A stretch of 64,000 nt of DNA from positions 1-64,000 of the forward strand of contig NZ_JACYFS010000005.1 of NCBI RefSeq assembly GCF_014837145.1, read 5' to 3'. The translations under genes and the position numbers were made by a program. This document shows positions 35,609 through 43,792 of the stretch, piece after piece. The notes below the pieces were generated by a model. It was given only the letters and a program-made list of their open reading frames with translations. It had not been told where the DNA came from and searched no databases. The DNA is from Chryseobacterium caseinilyticum. Lineage in GTDB: Bacteria; Bacteroidota; Bacteroidia; Flavobacteriales; Weeksellaceae. The number at the start of each line of letters is the position of its first letter. The stretch's first letter is position 1.

Positions 35609-35970
35609 AATATTTTAAAACTATTTAATTTCATGTAAAATTGACTTAAATATAAACTTGAAATCCGATGATTTACCTTTATTGTCAATCGCAAATATTA
35701 TCTTTGAAAAATAAGTTTTTAGAACTGAAAATGAGTGAATTGATAAGAAAATATATTGATGAAAAACTTTGAAAAACAAGCTTTAATAATATTTTTTTGA
35801 GCTGTTTCAGGATTTTTTAGCAAATCCCTGTTTAAGCATATTAATTTAAAAATGTTCGGTGATAATTGCCAAGATTGAAACTGTTTTTTTTAGTTTGGTG
35901 TTTTAAATATGATAATGAATTTTCCTAAATATGTACCCGGATCGAACCAGGTAGTTTTAATTAATTTTAA

Positions 35971-36000
35971 TTTGAAAAGTTTAGATTCAAAAAAACTTTG
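35971..36000 (+). promoter_or_regulatory. Predicted promoter of the T9SS META-like gene
   Basis: TTTG at 35971-35974, an 18-nt gap and AAACTTTG at 35993-36000 (one mismatch to TAnnTTTG), 14 nt before the ATG at 36015. Confidence 0.4.
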
Positions 36001-36014
36001 TAAAAAAAGATGAT

Positions 36015-36737
36015 ATGAAAAACATTTTTATAATCGCATTTATTTTAATGACGGGATTTTCTGTAAAAGCACAACAGCCAGCGCTTACCGGTAATACATG
36101 GAATCTGGAAAAAGTGATTCTTAATAATGTTGATCATTTTTTTCCCAGTTCTGTATCTACAATATATGCTACAGCAACTTTTTCTGTAAACTCTTTACAT
36201 TCCGTTATCTGCAATTCAATGAGTGCAACTGTGACGTATAACAATAATCAGATTAATTTTATCGGCTCGGGTTTAACACTTGGCAGCTGCCCAAATTTTA
36301 ATAATAATGAATACAATGTTTTTGAAGGATATTATTTTGGACAATTTTTCGGAAGCAATACTTCAAACGGATTTTATCCAACAAATACGTATTTAATTGA
36401 AAATATAAATAATCAGCTTAAACTTACTTTAACAAATCCCAATGGTGATAAAGCCATTTTTTGGGCAGGAAATCTCGCTGTACATGATTCTGAATATAAT
36501 ATTATTAATGTGTATCCTAATCCTGTAAAGGATAAATTACTCATCAATGCAAAATCTTCTTTTTTAAAAATTACACTATACAATTTGTCAGGTAGTATGA
36601 TTTTAGATAAAAAAATAATTAAAGACAAAGTTAATTTTGAACTGGACATGACGGATTTGGTCAGCGGAATTTATTTTCTGAATGTAAAAGATGATCAGGA
36701 AAACTATATTTACGATTCAAAAATAATTAAGAAATAA
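36015..36737 (+). CDS. Secreted META-like protein with T9SS type A sorting domain
   Basis: 240 residues with a signal peptide ending SVKAQQ. Residues about 20-155 resemble META/HslJ-type domains (LTGNTWNLEKVILNN followed by short beta strands and a Cys pair, VICNSMSATVTYNNNQI and GSCPNF). The C-terminal 75 residues (VYPNPVKDKLLINAK...ITLYNLSGSMI...DLVSGIYFLNVKDD...SKIIKK) are a T9SS type A sorting domain. It is a single gene; its function is unknown. Confidence 0.83.
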   Translation: MKNIFIIAFILMTGFSVKAQQPALTGNTWNLEKVILNNVDHFFPSSVSTIYATATFSVNSLHSVICNSMSATVTYNNNQINFIGSGLTLGSCPNFNNNEYNVFEGYYFGQFFGSNTSNGFYPTNTYLIENINNQLKLTLTNPNGDKAIFWAGNLAVHDSEYNIINVYPNPVKDKLLINAKSSFLKITLYNLSGSMILDKKIIKDKVNFELDMTDLVSGIYFLNVKDDQENYIYDSKIIKK

Positions 36738-36860
36738 CGATAGTTCAATTTTTAATAATGTGATTGTTTTCCAGATATTCTTTTGGAACACTGCTTTTAA
36801 TAATACATTCAAATGCATTGTTTAATAAAATTATCTAAATTTTGATCACAATAATTTCTC

Positions 36861-36868
36861 TAATTTTG
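36861..36868 (+). promoter_or_regulatory. Predicted -7 element of the small membrane protein gene
   Basis: TAATTTTG matches TAnnTTTG, with TTTG at 36841-36844 only 16 nt before it, 17 nt before the ATG at 36886. Confidence 0.4.
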
Positions 36869-36885
36869 TAGCCATAATTTTAGAT

Positions 36886-37218
36886 ATGAAAAAAGCATTG
36901 TTGTATTTCGCGCTCGGAACGGTTGTCAGTTTTTTAATTAATTATTTTTTTACAGACACCAAAGATCTAGGGTTGGAAGTTTATTATGCTTTATCATTCG
37001 GGATCGCGTGGGGATTGGCCTATTATCTTGATATGGGTGATTTTAAACTGATTCAGAAAATGAGTTTCTCGTTTTTAGCGATGATTATTTTAGTTGTTGT
37101 GGGTGTTTTGATCTTTAATGTTGAACTTGCCATTCCGTCTATTCTGAAATTTTCTACGGTCTTTGTTGCTTATTATTTTATTGCAAGTTTCAGATCAAAC
37201 AGAGCTTCTCGAAAGTAA
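36886..37218 (+). CDS. Small membrane protein of unknown function
   Basis: 110 residues with about four hydrophobic segments (residues about 4-22, 32-47, 60-82 and 85-103) and a short basic tail (RSNRASRK). No family recognised. It lies 127 nt before rplM and has its own predicted promoter. Coding is supported by its regular membrane pattern and clear start context, not by homology. Confidence 0.65.
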   Translation: MKKALLYFALGTVVSFLINYFFTDTKDLGLEVYYALSFGIAWGLAYYLDMGDFKLIQKMSFSFLAMIILVVVGVLIFNVELAIPSILKFSTVFVAYYFIASFRSNRASRK

Positions 37219-37291
37219 AGAGGTGAAAATGAAGATGAAAGATATTCTCAAGACATTTTAAATATTATTTTTCTGTTCAAAAAATAAAGTG

Positions 37292-37299
37292 TACCTTTG
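37292..37299 (+). promoter_or_regulatory. Predicted -7 element of the rplM-rpsI operon
   Basis: TACCTTTG matches TAnnTTTG, 46 nt before the GTG start of rplM. A short CCCTTTTAAGGG hairpin follows in the leader (37304-37315). The -33 element is weak. Confidence 0.5.
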
Positions 37300-37345
37300 C
37301 ACACCCTTTTAAGGGAAAATTATGTTTAATCTTTAACTAAAACGT

Positions 37346-37801
37346 GTGAATACATTAAGTTACAAAACTGTTTCAGCGAACAAAGCTACTGCAAATAAAG
37401 AATGGGTTGTGGTAGACGCTGAAGGACAGCCGTTAGGAAGACTAGCTTCTACGGTTGCAAAGATTTTGAGAGGTAAGCACAAGACGAATTACACACCTCA
37501 CGTAGATTGTGGTGATAACGTAATCGTTTTGAATGCTGGGAAAGTTACTCTTTCCGGAAACAAGTGGAACGATAAGACTTACATCTGGCATACAGGTTAC
37601 CCTGGTGGTCAGAAGTCTATGACAGCTCTTGAACTTCAGAAAAAAGATTCTTTAAAAGTATTGGAAAAATCTGTAAAAGGTATGCTTCCAAAAAACAGAT
37701 TAGGATCTGCATTGCTTAAAAACCTTTATTTATATGAAGGAACTGAGCACAAGCACGAAGCTCAACAGCCGAAAACAATTAATGTTAACGAATTTAAATA
37801 A
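37346..37801 (+). CDS. rplM: 50S ribosomal protein L13
   Basis: 151 residues from a GTG start. L13 signatures are clear: WVVVDAEGQPLGRLAST, KTNYTPHVDCGDNVIVLNA, WHTGYPGG and VKGMLPKNRLG. It is an early-assembling protein of the large subunit. Only 7 nt separate it from rpsI, the usual L13-S9 operon. Confidence 0.98.
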   Translation: MNTLSYKTVSANKATANKEWVVVDAEGQPLGRLASTVAKILRGKHKTNYTPHVDCGDNVIVLNAGKVTLSGNKWNDKTYIWHTGYPGGQKSMTALELQKKDSLKVLEKSVKGMLPKNRLGSALLKNLYLYEGTEHKHEAQQPKTINVNEFK

Positions 37802-37808
37802 TTAAATT

Positions 37809-38195
37809 ATGTCTATAGTTCACAAAATCGGAAGAAGAAAAACTTCTGTAGCAAGAGTTTACGTAAAGCCAGGGACTGGTGTGATTACAGTAAACGGTAA
37901 AGAGGCTGCAACTTATTTCTCTACAGACGTGATGGTTTACAAACTAAACCAACCGTTCATCCTTTCTGAAACTGTTGGTCAGTACGACGTTACCGTAAAT
38001 GTTTTCGGTGGTGGAAATACAGGTCAGGCAGAAGCTATCAGATTAGGTATTTCAAGAGCTTTATGCGAAATCAATGCTGAATTCAGATTAGCTCTAAAGC
38101 CAGCTGGTTTACTTACAAGAGACGCAAGAATGGTGGAAAGAAAGAAACCAGGTCAGAAAAAAGCAAGAAAGAGATTCCAATTCTCAAAACGTTAA
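37809..38195 (+). CDS. rpsI: 30S ribosomal protein S9
   Basis: 128 residues. It starts with [18 protein letters not shown], has [21 protein letters not shown] in the middle, and ends in the conserved basic tail [12 protein letters not shown] that reaches the P-site tRNA. It is cotranscribed with rplM. Confidence 0.98.
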   Translation: MSIVHKIGRRKTSVARVYVKPGTGVITVNGKEAATYFSTDVMVYKLNQPFILSETVGQYDVTVNVFGGGNTGQAEAIRLGISRALCEINAEFRLALKPAGLLTRDARMVERKKPGQKKARKRFQFSKR

Positions 38196-38402
38196 GATTT
38201 GCTGCTGGCGAATGGCTTCTGGCTATTGGCTACAGGAATTTATTAAATTTTATTTAAACTTAATCCCGGCGAAAAGCCAATTGCTAAAAGCAAAAAGCCA
38301 AACGCCAATTGCCCGTTACGTTTAGCATCCAAACGCTTCTCCCATCTAAAGAATGCGTTGATTGTTTAAAAAGCGGAAAGTAAACTAACAAAAAACAAAA
38401 AC
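38196..38402. repeat. rpsI-rpsB spacer with GGCTATTGGC / AAAAGCCAA words
   Basis: The first half contains GGCGAATGGCTTCTGGCTATTGGC-type DNA (38207-38232); the second contains GAAAAGCCAATTGC and AAAAAGCCAAACGCCAATTGCC (about 38272-38315). The two are roughly complementary and could pair into an imperfect long stem. The AAAAGCCAA word also occurs in the 11470-11550 spacer. No TAnnTTTG promoter was found before rpsB. Confidence 0.5.
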
Positions 38403-39164
38403 ATGGCAAAAGCAAATGTAAAAGACCTTCTAGAGGCTGGCGTACACTTCGGTCACATGACCAGAAAGTGGAACCCAAATATGGCTCCATACATTTTCAT
38501 GGAGAAAAACGGTATTCACATTGTAGACTTACATAAAACAGCTGTTAAATTGGATGAAGCTTGTAGCGCTTTAGAAAAATTAACTTCTGCAGGTAAAAAA
38601 GTTCTTTTCGTAGCTACTAAGAAGCAGGCGAAAGAAGTAGTTGCTAAGCATGCTGCTGAACTTAATATGCCTTATATTACAGAAAGATGGCCAGGTGGTA
38701 TGTTGACGAATTTCGTTACTATCAGAAAGGCTGTAAAGAAGATGAACTCTATCGACAAAATGAAAAAAGACGGTACGTTCGAAACTTTATCTAAAAAAGA
38801 AAGATTACAGGTAGACAGACAGAGAGCTAACTTAGAGAAAAACTTAGGTTCTATCTCAGACATGGTGCGTCTTCCTTCTGCAATCTTCGTTGTAGATATC
38901 ATGAGAGAACACATCGCGGTAACTGAAGCTAAGAAATTAGGTATCCCGGTTTTCGGTATTGTTGATACAAACTCTGACCCAAGAAAAGTAGACTTCGTTA
39001 TCCCAGGAAACGATGATGCTTCTAAATCTATCGATATGATCCTGAGCGTTGTTTCAGAATCTATCAAAGAAGGTCAGACTCAGAGAAAAGCTGATAAAGA
39101 AAAATCGAAAGAAGATGGTGAAGTAGTTTCTGCTGATAAAGATGCAGACTTCGACGCAGAATAA
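38403..39164 (+). CDS. rpsB: 30S ribosomal protein S2
   Basis: 253 residues. Signatures: LLEAGVHFGHMTRKWNPNMAPYIF, KVLFVATKKQAKEVV, ITERWPGGMLTNF and the C-terminal GIPVFGIVDTNSDPRKVDFVIPGNDDASKSI. An acidic tail follows. It is followed by its own terminator, and the elongation factor Ts gene that often follows rpsB is not present in this window. Confidence 0.98.
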   Translation: MAKANVKDLLEAGVHFGHMTRKWNPNMAPYIFMEKNGIHIVDLHKTAVKLDEACSALEKLTSAGKKVLFVATKKQAKEVVAKHAAELNMPYITERWPGGMLTNFVTIRKAVKKMNSIDKMKKDGTFETLSKKERLQVDRQRANLEKNLGSISDMVRLPSAIFVVDIMREHIAVTEAKKLGIPVFGIVDTNSDPRKVDFVIPGNDDASKSIDMILSVVSESIKEGQTQRKADKEKSKEDGEVVSADKDADFDAE

Positions 39165-39187
39165 TTGAAGATTATCTTTAAAATATC

Positions 39188-39222
39188 AAAGCCGCAGATT
39201 TTTTCTGCGGCTTTTGTTTTTA
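39188..39222 (+). terminator. Terminator of rpsB
   Basis: Stem AAAGCCGCAG / CTGCGGCTTT with an ATTTTTT loop and a T run, about 24 nt after the rpsB stop. Confidence 0.9.
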
Positions 39223-39269
39223 CAAGGATGTTTGGAATTTTTATAATGAATATTGATAAAAAATTACTG

Positions 39270-39566
39270 TTAAACCTTTGCGATTTTATGTCCACCACTG
39301 TGAGCATGCAGTATTGCGAGAATTACGATATGATCTTCTTCGAGGATGTAGTAAATATGATAGTCAAATTGTTTTAGTAAAACTGTCCTTATCTTTTCGG
39401 AATGCTTTATTTGAAAACCTTTCGGTGACTTTAAAATTCTTTGTTTTGCTTCCTCAACCCGAAAAAGAAACTGAGATGCCAGTTTTGGGCTGATCTCTAA
39501 GTAATATTCTACAGCTTCTGTTATATCATTATAAACACGGGGTCTGTTTTTAAAAACAAAATTCAT
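39270..39566 (-). CDS. RelE/ParE family toxin
   Basis: 98 residues. The RelE/ParE fold pattern is seen: DITEAVEYYLEISPKLASQFLFRVEEAKQRI, then LLKQFDYHIYYILEEDHIVILAILHA, ending with HSGGHKI. ParE-type toxins act on gyrase and RelE on ribosome-bound mRNA; which applies here is not visible. It overlaps the antitoxin-like gene by 4 nt (39563-39566), with the antitoxin first, the normal type II toxin-antitoxin order. Confidence 0.88.
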   Translation of the reverse strand: MNFVFKNRPRVYNDITEAVEYYLEISPKLASQFLFRVEEAKQRILKSPKGFQIKHSEKIRTVLLKQFDYHIYYILEEDHIVILAILHAHSGGHKIAKV

Positions 39567-39808
39567 AAAACGTACTTCGCTTTAATCTCATTGAGCGTGC
39601 TGTTAAAATCAGCATTATTCTCAGGGTTTTGATAGTAATCCTTTAGTCTCTCGTCTAAAATTTGTTTATGCCAATCAGGAATATCGATTCCTTCAAGCTC
39701 TATTTGTTGAAGTCCAATGTATTTTTCTGTAAGCAATTGCCATTCATCTATAGGAATAAAAACTCCAGTGTTATTTCCTTGTGCATCTTTTATATACTGT
39801 AAACTCAT
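39563..39808 (-). CDS. Antitoxin of the RelE/ParE pair
   Basis: 81 residues. The N-terminal MSLQYIKDAQGNNTGVFIPI and DEWQLLTEKY strand-helix pattern is like addiction-module antitoxins of Bacteroidetes, and the acidic C-terminus would wrap the toxin. No clear DNA-binding motif is visible. A TAATTTTG element on the minus strand at 39828-39835 lies 20 nt upstream of the ATG. Confidence 0.8.
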   Translation of the reverse strand: MSLQYIKDAQGNNTGVFIPIDEWQLLTEKYIGLQQIELEGIDIPDWHKQILDERLKDYYQNPENNADFNSTLNEIKAKYVL

Positions 39809-39827
39809 TTCTAGCTAAATTTAAAAT

Positions 39828-39835
39828 CAAAATTA
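39828..39835 (-). promoter_or_regulatory. Predicted -7 element of the toxin-antitoxin pair
   Basis: The minus strand reads TAATTTTG (TAnnTTTG), 20 nt before the antitoxin ATG. Type II pairs are usually autorepressed at such a promoter, but no obvious palindrome is seen here. Confidence 0.4.
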
Positions 39836-39890
39836 ATAAAATTTATTTAATGTGATTAGCAGAGACATCGTCAGGTTTTACCATTTGTTT

Positions 39891-40325
39891 TTATTCAGAT
39901 AATGATATTGAGTATGTACCCGTCACATATTTGGAGTTGTTATAAACCGACTGACAGACCATTCCCGATAAGTTGTATTTCTGATTTTTCGGAACCATTG
40001 TACTTCCGGTCTTGCCAGCTGGAATAGGGATCTGCTTTGAAAAATTGGGCCCGCTGATGCTCAGAACCATATTACAGCGGGATTTATTATGCACACTTAT
40101 GGAAGTATTTGGACTATCTGACGATCCGTTGAGAATATCATTCAAAACTTCGGCAGTTTCCTGTTTTTCTGTTTTAGATAAATTCCTATATGCTGTTTCT
40201 GTCTGTTTGACGGGCGCCGAAGTGTATTTTTTGGAAGACTGAGGTTGTACAGGCTTTTTCAGAACAGGTTTTGTTCCGCACGCAATCGCCGACATGATCG
40301 CCATTACAGCCAGATATTTTTCCAT
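39891..40325 (-). CDS. Small lipoprotein related to 43793 and 45278 (DUF6759-like)
   Basis: 144 residues from the ATG at 40325 (a 15-residue longer frame is rejected because the lipoprotein signal MEKYLAVMAIMSAIACG begins here). The C-terminal domain aligns with two other genes nearby: LNDILNG, NKSRCNMVLSISG, KQIPIPAGKTGSTMV and YNLSGMVCQSVYNNSKY, with two conserved Cys. As far as I recall this corresponds to a Chryseobacterium domain called DUF6759. It follows DUF1501 by 48 nt in the same direction and may be cotranscribed. Confidence 0.75.
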   Translation of the reverse strand: MEKYLAVMAIMSAIACGTKPVLKKPVQPQSSKKYTSAPVKQTETAYRNLSKTEKQETAEVLNDILNGSSDSPNTSISVHNKSRCNMVLSISGPNFSKQIPIPAGKTGSTMVPKNQKYNLSGMVCQSVYNNSKYVTGTYSISLSE

Positions 40326-40373
40326 AAAACTTTTTAAGTTTAAAACTGAATAATTCCTGTTTTCGTACATAGT

Positions 40374-41987
40374 TTAGTGAGAAATAATAATCTTTTTCGT
40401 CAGCTCATCAGAACTGCTTTTTACTCTCAGCATATAAGTTCCTTCTGAAATAGACGATACATTAATCTCCAGACGGTTTGAAACCACATGTTCCGATTTT
40501 TGAATGATGATTCTTCCGCTCATATCTAAAATCTGATAATTTACATCAGTCTGTCGTCTGTTTTCAAACTCTACATAAACATATTGGTTTGCAGGAACAG
40601 GATAAACTTTAATCCCATTTTCGGCTCTTGTTTCATTTGTTCCCAGTGTTGCACAAACCACATCTGCTTTTTGAGTGTCTTTAATGATATTTACTTTTTG
40701 TGCTCCCGTTACATAATAATCAAGTTCTGAAGTTACCATTAAACTTGTACTCGCACCCAGCCAATCCTGCAGAAGTGAAGCAAAAATCTGTCGGTAATCA
40801 TACCTTCTTTGGTTTTGATTGTAATAATAACTTGTAGCATTGGTAAATACAGGATGGTCACCTAAAATTCCTGGCGCAGCACCATTTCCGACCACAAAAA
40901 ACGGAGCGAGATCACCGTGATCTGTTCCTACACTTCCATTTTCGCGGACCTGTCTTCCGAATTCGCTGAAGGTTACAGTCATAATTTTGTTGGCAATCCC
41001 AAGTTGTTGAATGTCTGCCTGAAACGCTGCAATGGAATTGGAAATGTCACCCAAAAGATTGGCATGGGTTCCCAGATGAGTGCTTCCCGTCTGTACCTGG
41101 CTGACGTGCGTGTCGAAACCACTGATGTTGACCTGAAATATTTTGGTTTTGCTTCCTCCCTGAATCATTCGGGCAACAGTTTTAAGCTGCTTACCTAAAG
41201 ATGAATTTGGATAAGTGGTAGTGGAATTCACACCCGTATTGAAAACCGACATTACACGGTTGTAATAAGCATCCATACTTGTTGCAACGCCTCTGATGTA
41301 TGTCAGAAGATCTTGATATTCTGAGTTGATAAGATTTAAATTGGTAAACATCTGGTTTTGAAAACCTGAGAGATTGTATTCAATATTTTTCTCTGTTGTA
41401 TGCTCATAAAACAGACAGGGATTAAGATTTCCCATCTGAATTGCCAATGGATCCGGGCTTAAAGTGGTAGGATTCCCTGCAAGACCTGGATAAAGTGCAC
41501 CCAAATATCTTCCAAACATTCCATCCAAAAGATCAGCACTTGTGGAGCCGTCTTTTCCTGAAAACATTAAATTTTCTGATCTGAAATGCGAATAATTCGG
41601 ATTCGGATATCCTACACCATTCATCAGTAAAAGTTTTCCGGAATCATACAAATCTTTAAAACCGGTCATGGAAGGATTTAAACCAACCAATTTTCCCGAA
41701 GAAACAGTACTGTCAAGTGGAATGTAGCTCCCTGTTCCTGTATTATTAATTTTAATATTCGGTCTTAAAGCAGCATAAGTACTGTACTGACTGACAGGAA
41801 TTACTGTGTTGAGCCCATCGTTGGCGCCGGCAAGTCTCAGAATGACCAAAACCCTGTCGTTTACCGTATCACAGTTCATCTGCAGATCCAAAAACTGGTT
41901 CATAAATCTTGACGGCATTCCATTTAAATAAAACGGAGTTCCCACACCTGCAAGAGAAACTAATTTTAGAAAGTCTTTTCTGTTCAT
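40374..41987 (-). CDS. DUF1501 protein with T9SS type A sorting domain
   Basis: 537 residues. The N-terminus (MNRKDFLKLVSLAGVGTPFYLNGMP) is Tat-like in position but lacks a clear RR. DUF1501 signatures: VLVILRLAGANDGLNTVIPV, NPSMTGFKDLYDSGKLLLMNGVGYPNP, then HFRSENLMFSG and VTFSEFGRQVRENGSVGTDHGDLAPFFVVG, a sulfatase-like metal-binding area. The last 85 residues (KVYPVPANQYVYVEF...YQILDMSGRII...ISEGTYMLRVKSS...KIIISH) are a T9SS signal. It is coupled to DUF1800 upstream with only 4 nt between. Confidence 0.9.
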   Translation of the reverse strand: MNRKDFLKLVSLAGVGTPFYLNGMPSRFMNQFLDLQMNCDTVNDRVLVILRLAGANDGLNTVIPVSQYSTYAALRPNIKINNTGTGSYIPLDSTVSSGKLVGLNPSMTGFKDLYDSGKLLLMNGVGYPNPNYSHFRSENLMFSGKDGSTSADLLDGMFGRYLGALYPGLAGNPTTLSPDPLAIQMGNLNPCLFYEHTTEKNIEYNLSGFQNQMFTNLNLINSEYQDLLTYIRGVATSMDAYYNRVMSVFNTGVNSTTTYPNSSLGKQLKTVARMIQGGSKTKIFQVNISGFDTHVSQVQTGSTHLGTHANLLGDISNSIAAFQADIQQLGIANKIMTVTFSEFGRQVRENGSVGTDHGDLAPFFVVGNGAAPGILGDHPVFTNATSYYYNQNQRRYDYRQIFASLLQDWLGASTSLMVTSELDYYVTGAQKVNIIKDTQKADVVCATLGTNETRAENGIKVYPVPANQYVYVEFENRRQTDVNYQILDMSGRIIIQKSEHVVSNRLEINVSSISEGTYMLRVKSSSDELTKKIIISH

Positions 41988-41991
41988 GATT

Positions 41992-43626
41992 TTAAATTAT
42001 TTGGAATTCCGGAGATTTGATAATTGCTTTTACGAGTCTGTCGATAGGGATTTTTACATTAGTGGCAACACCTGTATTGATGTAATTCGTCCATTCATTA
42101 AGCCAGTTGGTAGCACTTAAATTGTTCAGAAAAACAGTTTTAAAGTAAATATAGCGGTCACCATCCGGAACTTCTACCATCATCATCTGCAGAAATTCGG
42201 TTACGAGCACATCTGCGTTTCCGGGATTTGAAAAATAACCACTGTCTTTTACGAAAGCAGCATTATTGAGTTTAAAACTAAAACCATTGTACGTTAAACC
42301 ATTGATGAAATAGTCGATTGTATTGTTGTATCTGATTCTGAGTGATGAAGTTGTGATCCAGTTTTTATCGTAATGCGGACTGCTGGAATAACCCGAATAG
42401 CCATTCACAGATTGAGGTCTGAAAATCGGCATTCCCGCATTATTGGAGTACGTGTAAACAACATTCATCAGACTGTGTATCGCGGAAGGATTGACAGTAT
42501 AAAGCGGCAAAGATAAATTTAACAGTGAAAACATGTGTAGATAGAGTTCCAAAGGACTTCTTACCAGACTTCCAATGATTTTATCGCCTACGATGGCATC
42601 TTCTTCATCGTAAAAATGTTTACTTTTCAGAAGGGTAGTGAGAGTGGGAAGAATATTGTAATTATCCGCTTTTAAAGCTACAGCGAGTGGAACGATAATG
42701 TCACTTTCTATCTCAGTAGTAATTTCTCTACCTACAAAGTAGCGGTACATTCTTCTGCAATAGGCTTTTGCTGTCTCATCCTTATCAAAAATCATATTCA
42801 CGAAATTCTGTAATTCTGCTCTGATGGTTGCCTCGGTAGTTCCTCCGGTGATATTCTGGCCTCCAAATGCGGATGAAAAAATTTTGGTTCCGGTATCGTG
42901 CTTGTTCAATTTTATTTCGCCTCTTGTAAGGTTAGTTGCAGGATCCAGCGAGGTTAGCCTTGCCGTTTTATCTAAATGAACAGCTGATGTAACTGAAAAG
43001 CCGGTCAATACTTTTGCTGCCTGCTGCACATCGGTTTCAGTGTAATTGGTGTAGTTTCCGGTTGCTATCTGAGGTCCTTTTAAAATGGTAAAAAGTTCGA
43101 GAAATTCACGGGCATAGTTTTGATTCGGACTTGTATTCTGATTGACATTGTTATTCAGGTAAATCAGCATTCTCGGATTTTGAGTCACTCTCACGGCTAA
43201 ATCTTTAAGACTTCCGTTCACATGATATCTTAAAAGTTCTTTATAATCATAATTTGTCCAAAACGATGTGTCATCATCAGTTATAAAAAGCAGATGGAGA
43301 AAAAAAGCAATTTTGTGCTGAGCCGAAGGGTCTTTCAAGGCACTGTGCAACCACCAGTACAGGTCATTTCTCACACTGTTAGCCGTTGCCTGAGTATCTG
43401 TGATCGTAGGATTTGCAACTGTAGGAACAATGGTTTCTCCAATATTGTTTAATGGAGAAGGCGGACTCGGAGCTGTAAACGTAAACAGTGCGGTGATAGC
43501 TTCCTGCGGTGTTTTCGTGGAAAATTCTATAATCTTTGCCTTGGTTATATTGTAAGTTGTACGTCTCAAAAGATGGAACGCATTCGAAAATCCCAAGGCA
43601 TTGGTTTTGGGTAAGAGGCTTGGCAT
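41992..43626 (-). CDS. DUF1800 family protein
   Basis: 544 residues. DUF1800 features: LGFSNAFHLLRRTTYNITKAKI at the start, YWWLHSALKDPSAQHKIAFFLHLLF, NQNYAREFLELFTI, DVQQAAKVLTGFSV, and CRRMYRYFVGREI. It lacks an obvious signal peptide, yet the family is mostly extracytoplasmic. DUF1800 and DUF1501 genes are regularly paired and their role is not established. A TAAATTTG element at 43646-43653 lies 20 nt upstream of the ATG. Confidence 0.9.
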   Translation of the reverse strand: MPSLLPKTNALGFSNAFHLLRRTTYNITKAKIIEFSTKTPQEAITALFTFTAPSPPSPLNNIGETIVPTVANPTITDTQATANSVRNDLYWWLHSALKDPSAQHKIAFFLHLLFITDDDTSFWTNYDYKELLRYHVNGSLKDLAVRVTQNPRMLIYLNNNVNQNTSPNQNYAREFLELFTILKGPQIATGNYTNYTETDVQQAAKVLTGFSVTSAVHLDKTARLTSLDPATNLTRGEIKLNKHDTGTKIFSSAFGGQNITGGTTEATIRAELQNFVNMIFDKDETAKAYCRRMYRYFVGREITTEIESDIIVPLAVALKADNYNILPTLTTLLKSKHFYDEEDAIVGDKIIGSLVRSPLELYLHMFSLLNLSLPLYTVNPSAIHSLMNVVYTYSNNAGMPIFRPQSVNGYSGYSSSPHYDKNWITTSSLRIRYNNTIDYFINGLTYNGFSFKLNNAAFVKDSGYFSNPGNADVLVTEFLQMMMVEVPDGDRYIYFKTVFLNNLSATNWLNEWTNYINTGVATNVKIPIDRLVKAIIKSPEFQII

Positions 43627-43645
43627 GGCTGTATGAAATTTTCAT

Positions 43646-43653
43646 CAAATTTA
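43646..43653 (-). promoter_or_regulatory. Predicted -7 element of the DUF1800-DUF1501 operon
   Basis: The minus strand reads TAAATTTG, matching TAnnTTTG, 20 nt before the ATG at 43626. Confidence 0.4.
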
Positions 43654-43715
43654 GAGTTTAAATGAATTAAAACAATGTTATTTTAAATTATTATATCAAT
43701 TTGATAAATCAAAAA

Positions 43716-43757
43716 ACAAAAACCCTTTGGTAATAAGCATTACGAAAGGGTAATTTT
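43716..43757 (-). terminator. Terminator of the 43793 gene
   Basis: On the minus strand a 13-bp stem with one mismatch (ATTACCAAAGGGT pairs with ACCCTTTCGTAAT) is followed by a T run. It lies 36 nt downstream of the stop at 43793. Confidence 0.85.
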
Positions 43758-43792
43758 TTCTAAATTTTTTAAGCTAATAGCTTTTCCTGTAA

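Larger units (their letters stand above)
35574..36014. other. Divergent intergenic region between icmF and a T9SS gene
   Basis: 441 bases. It contains a predicted minus-strand element for icmF (35601-35608) and a plus-strand promoter near 35971-36000, listed separately. I looked for a cobalamin riboswitch before icmF and saw no B12-box-like sequence. The middle part (about 35640-35960) is AT-rich without ORF or hairpin. Confidence 0.5.

Noticed and set aside
35574..36014. Cobalamin riboswitch before the B12-dependent icmF
   Set aside because: No B12-box-like conserved sequence or matching stem pattern was found.
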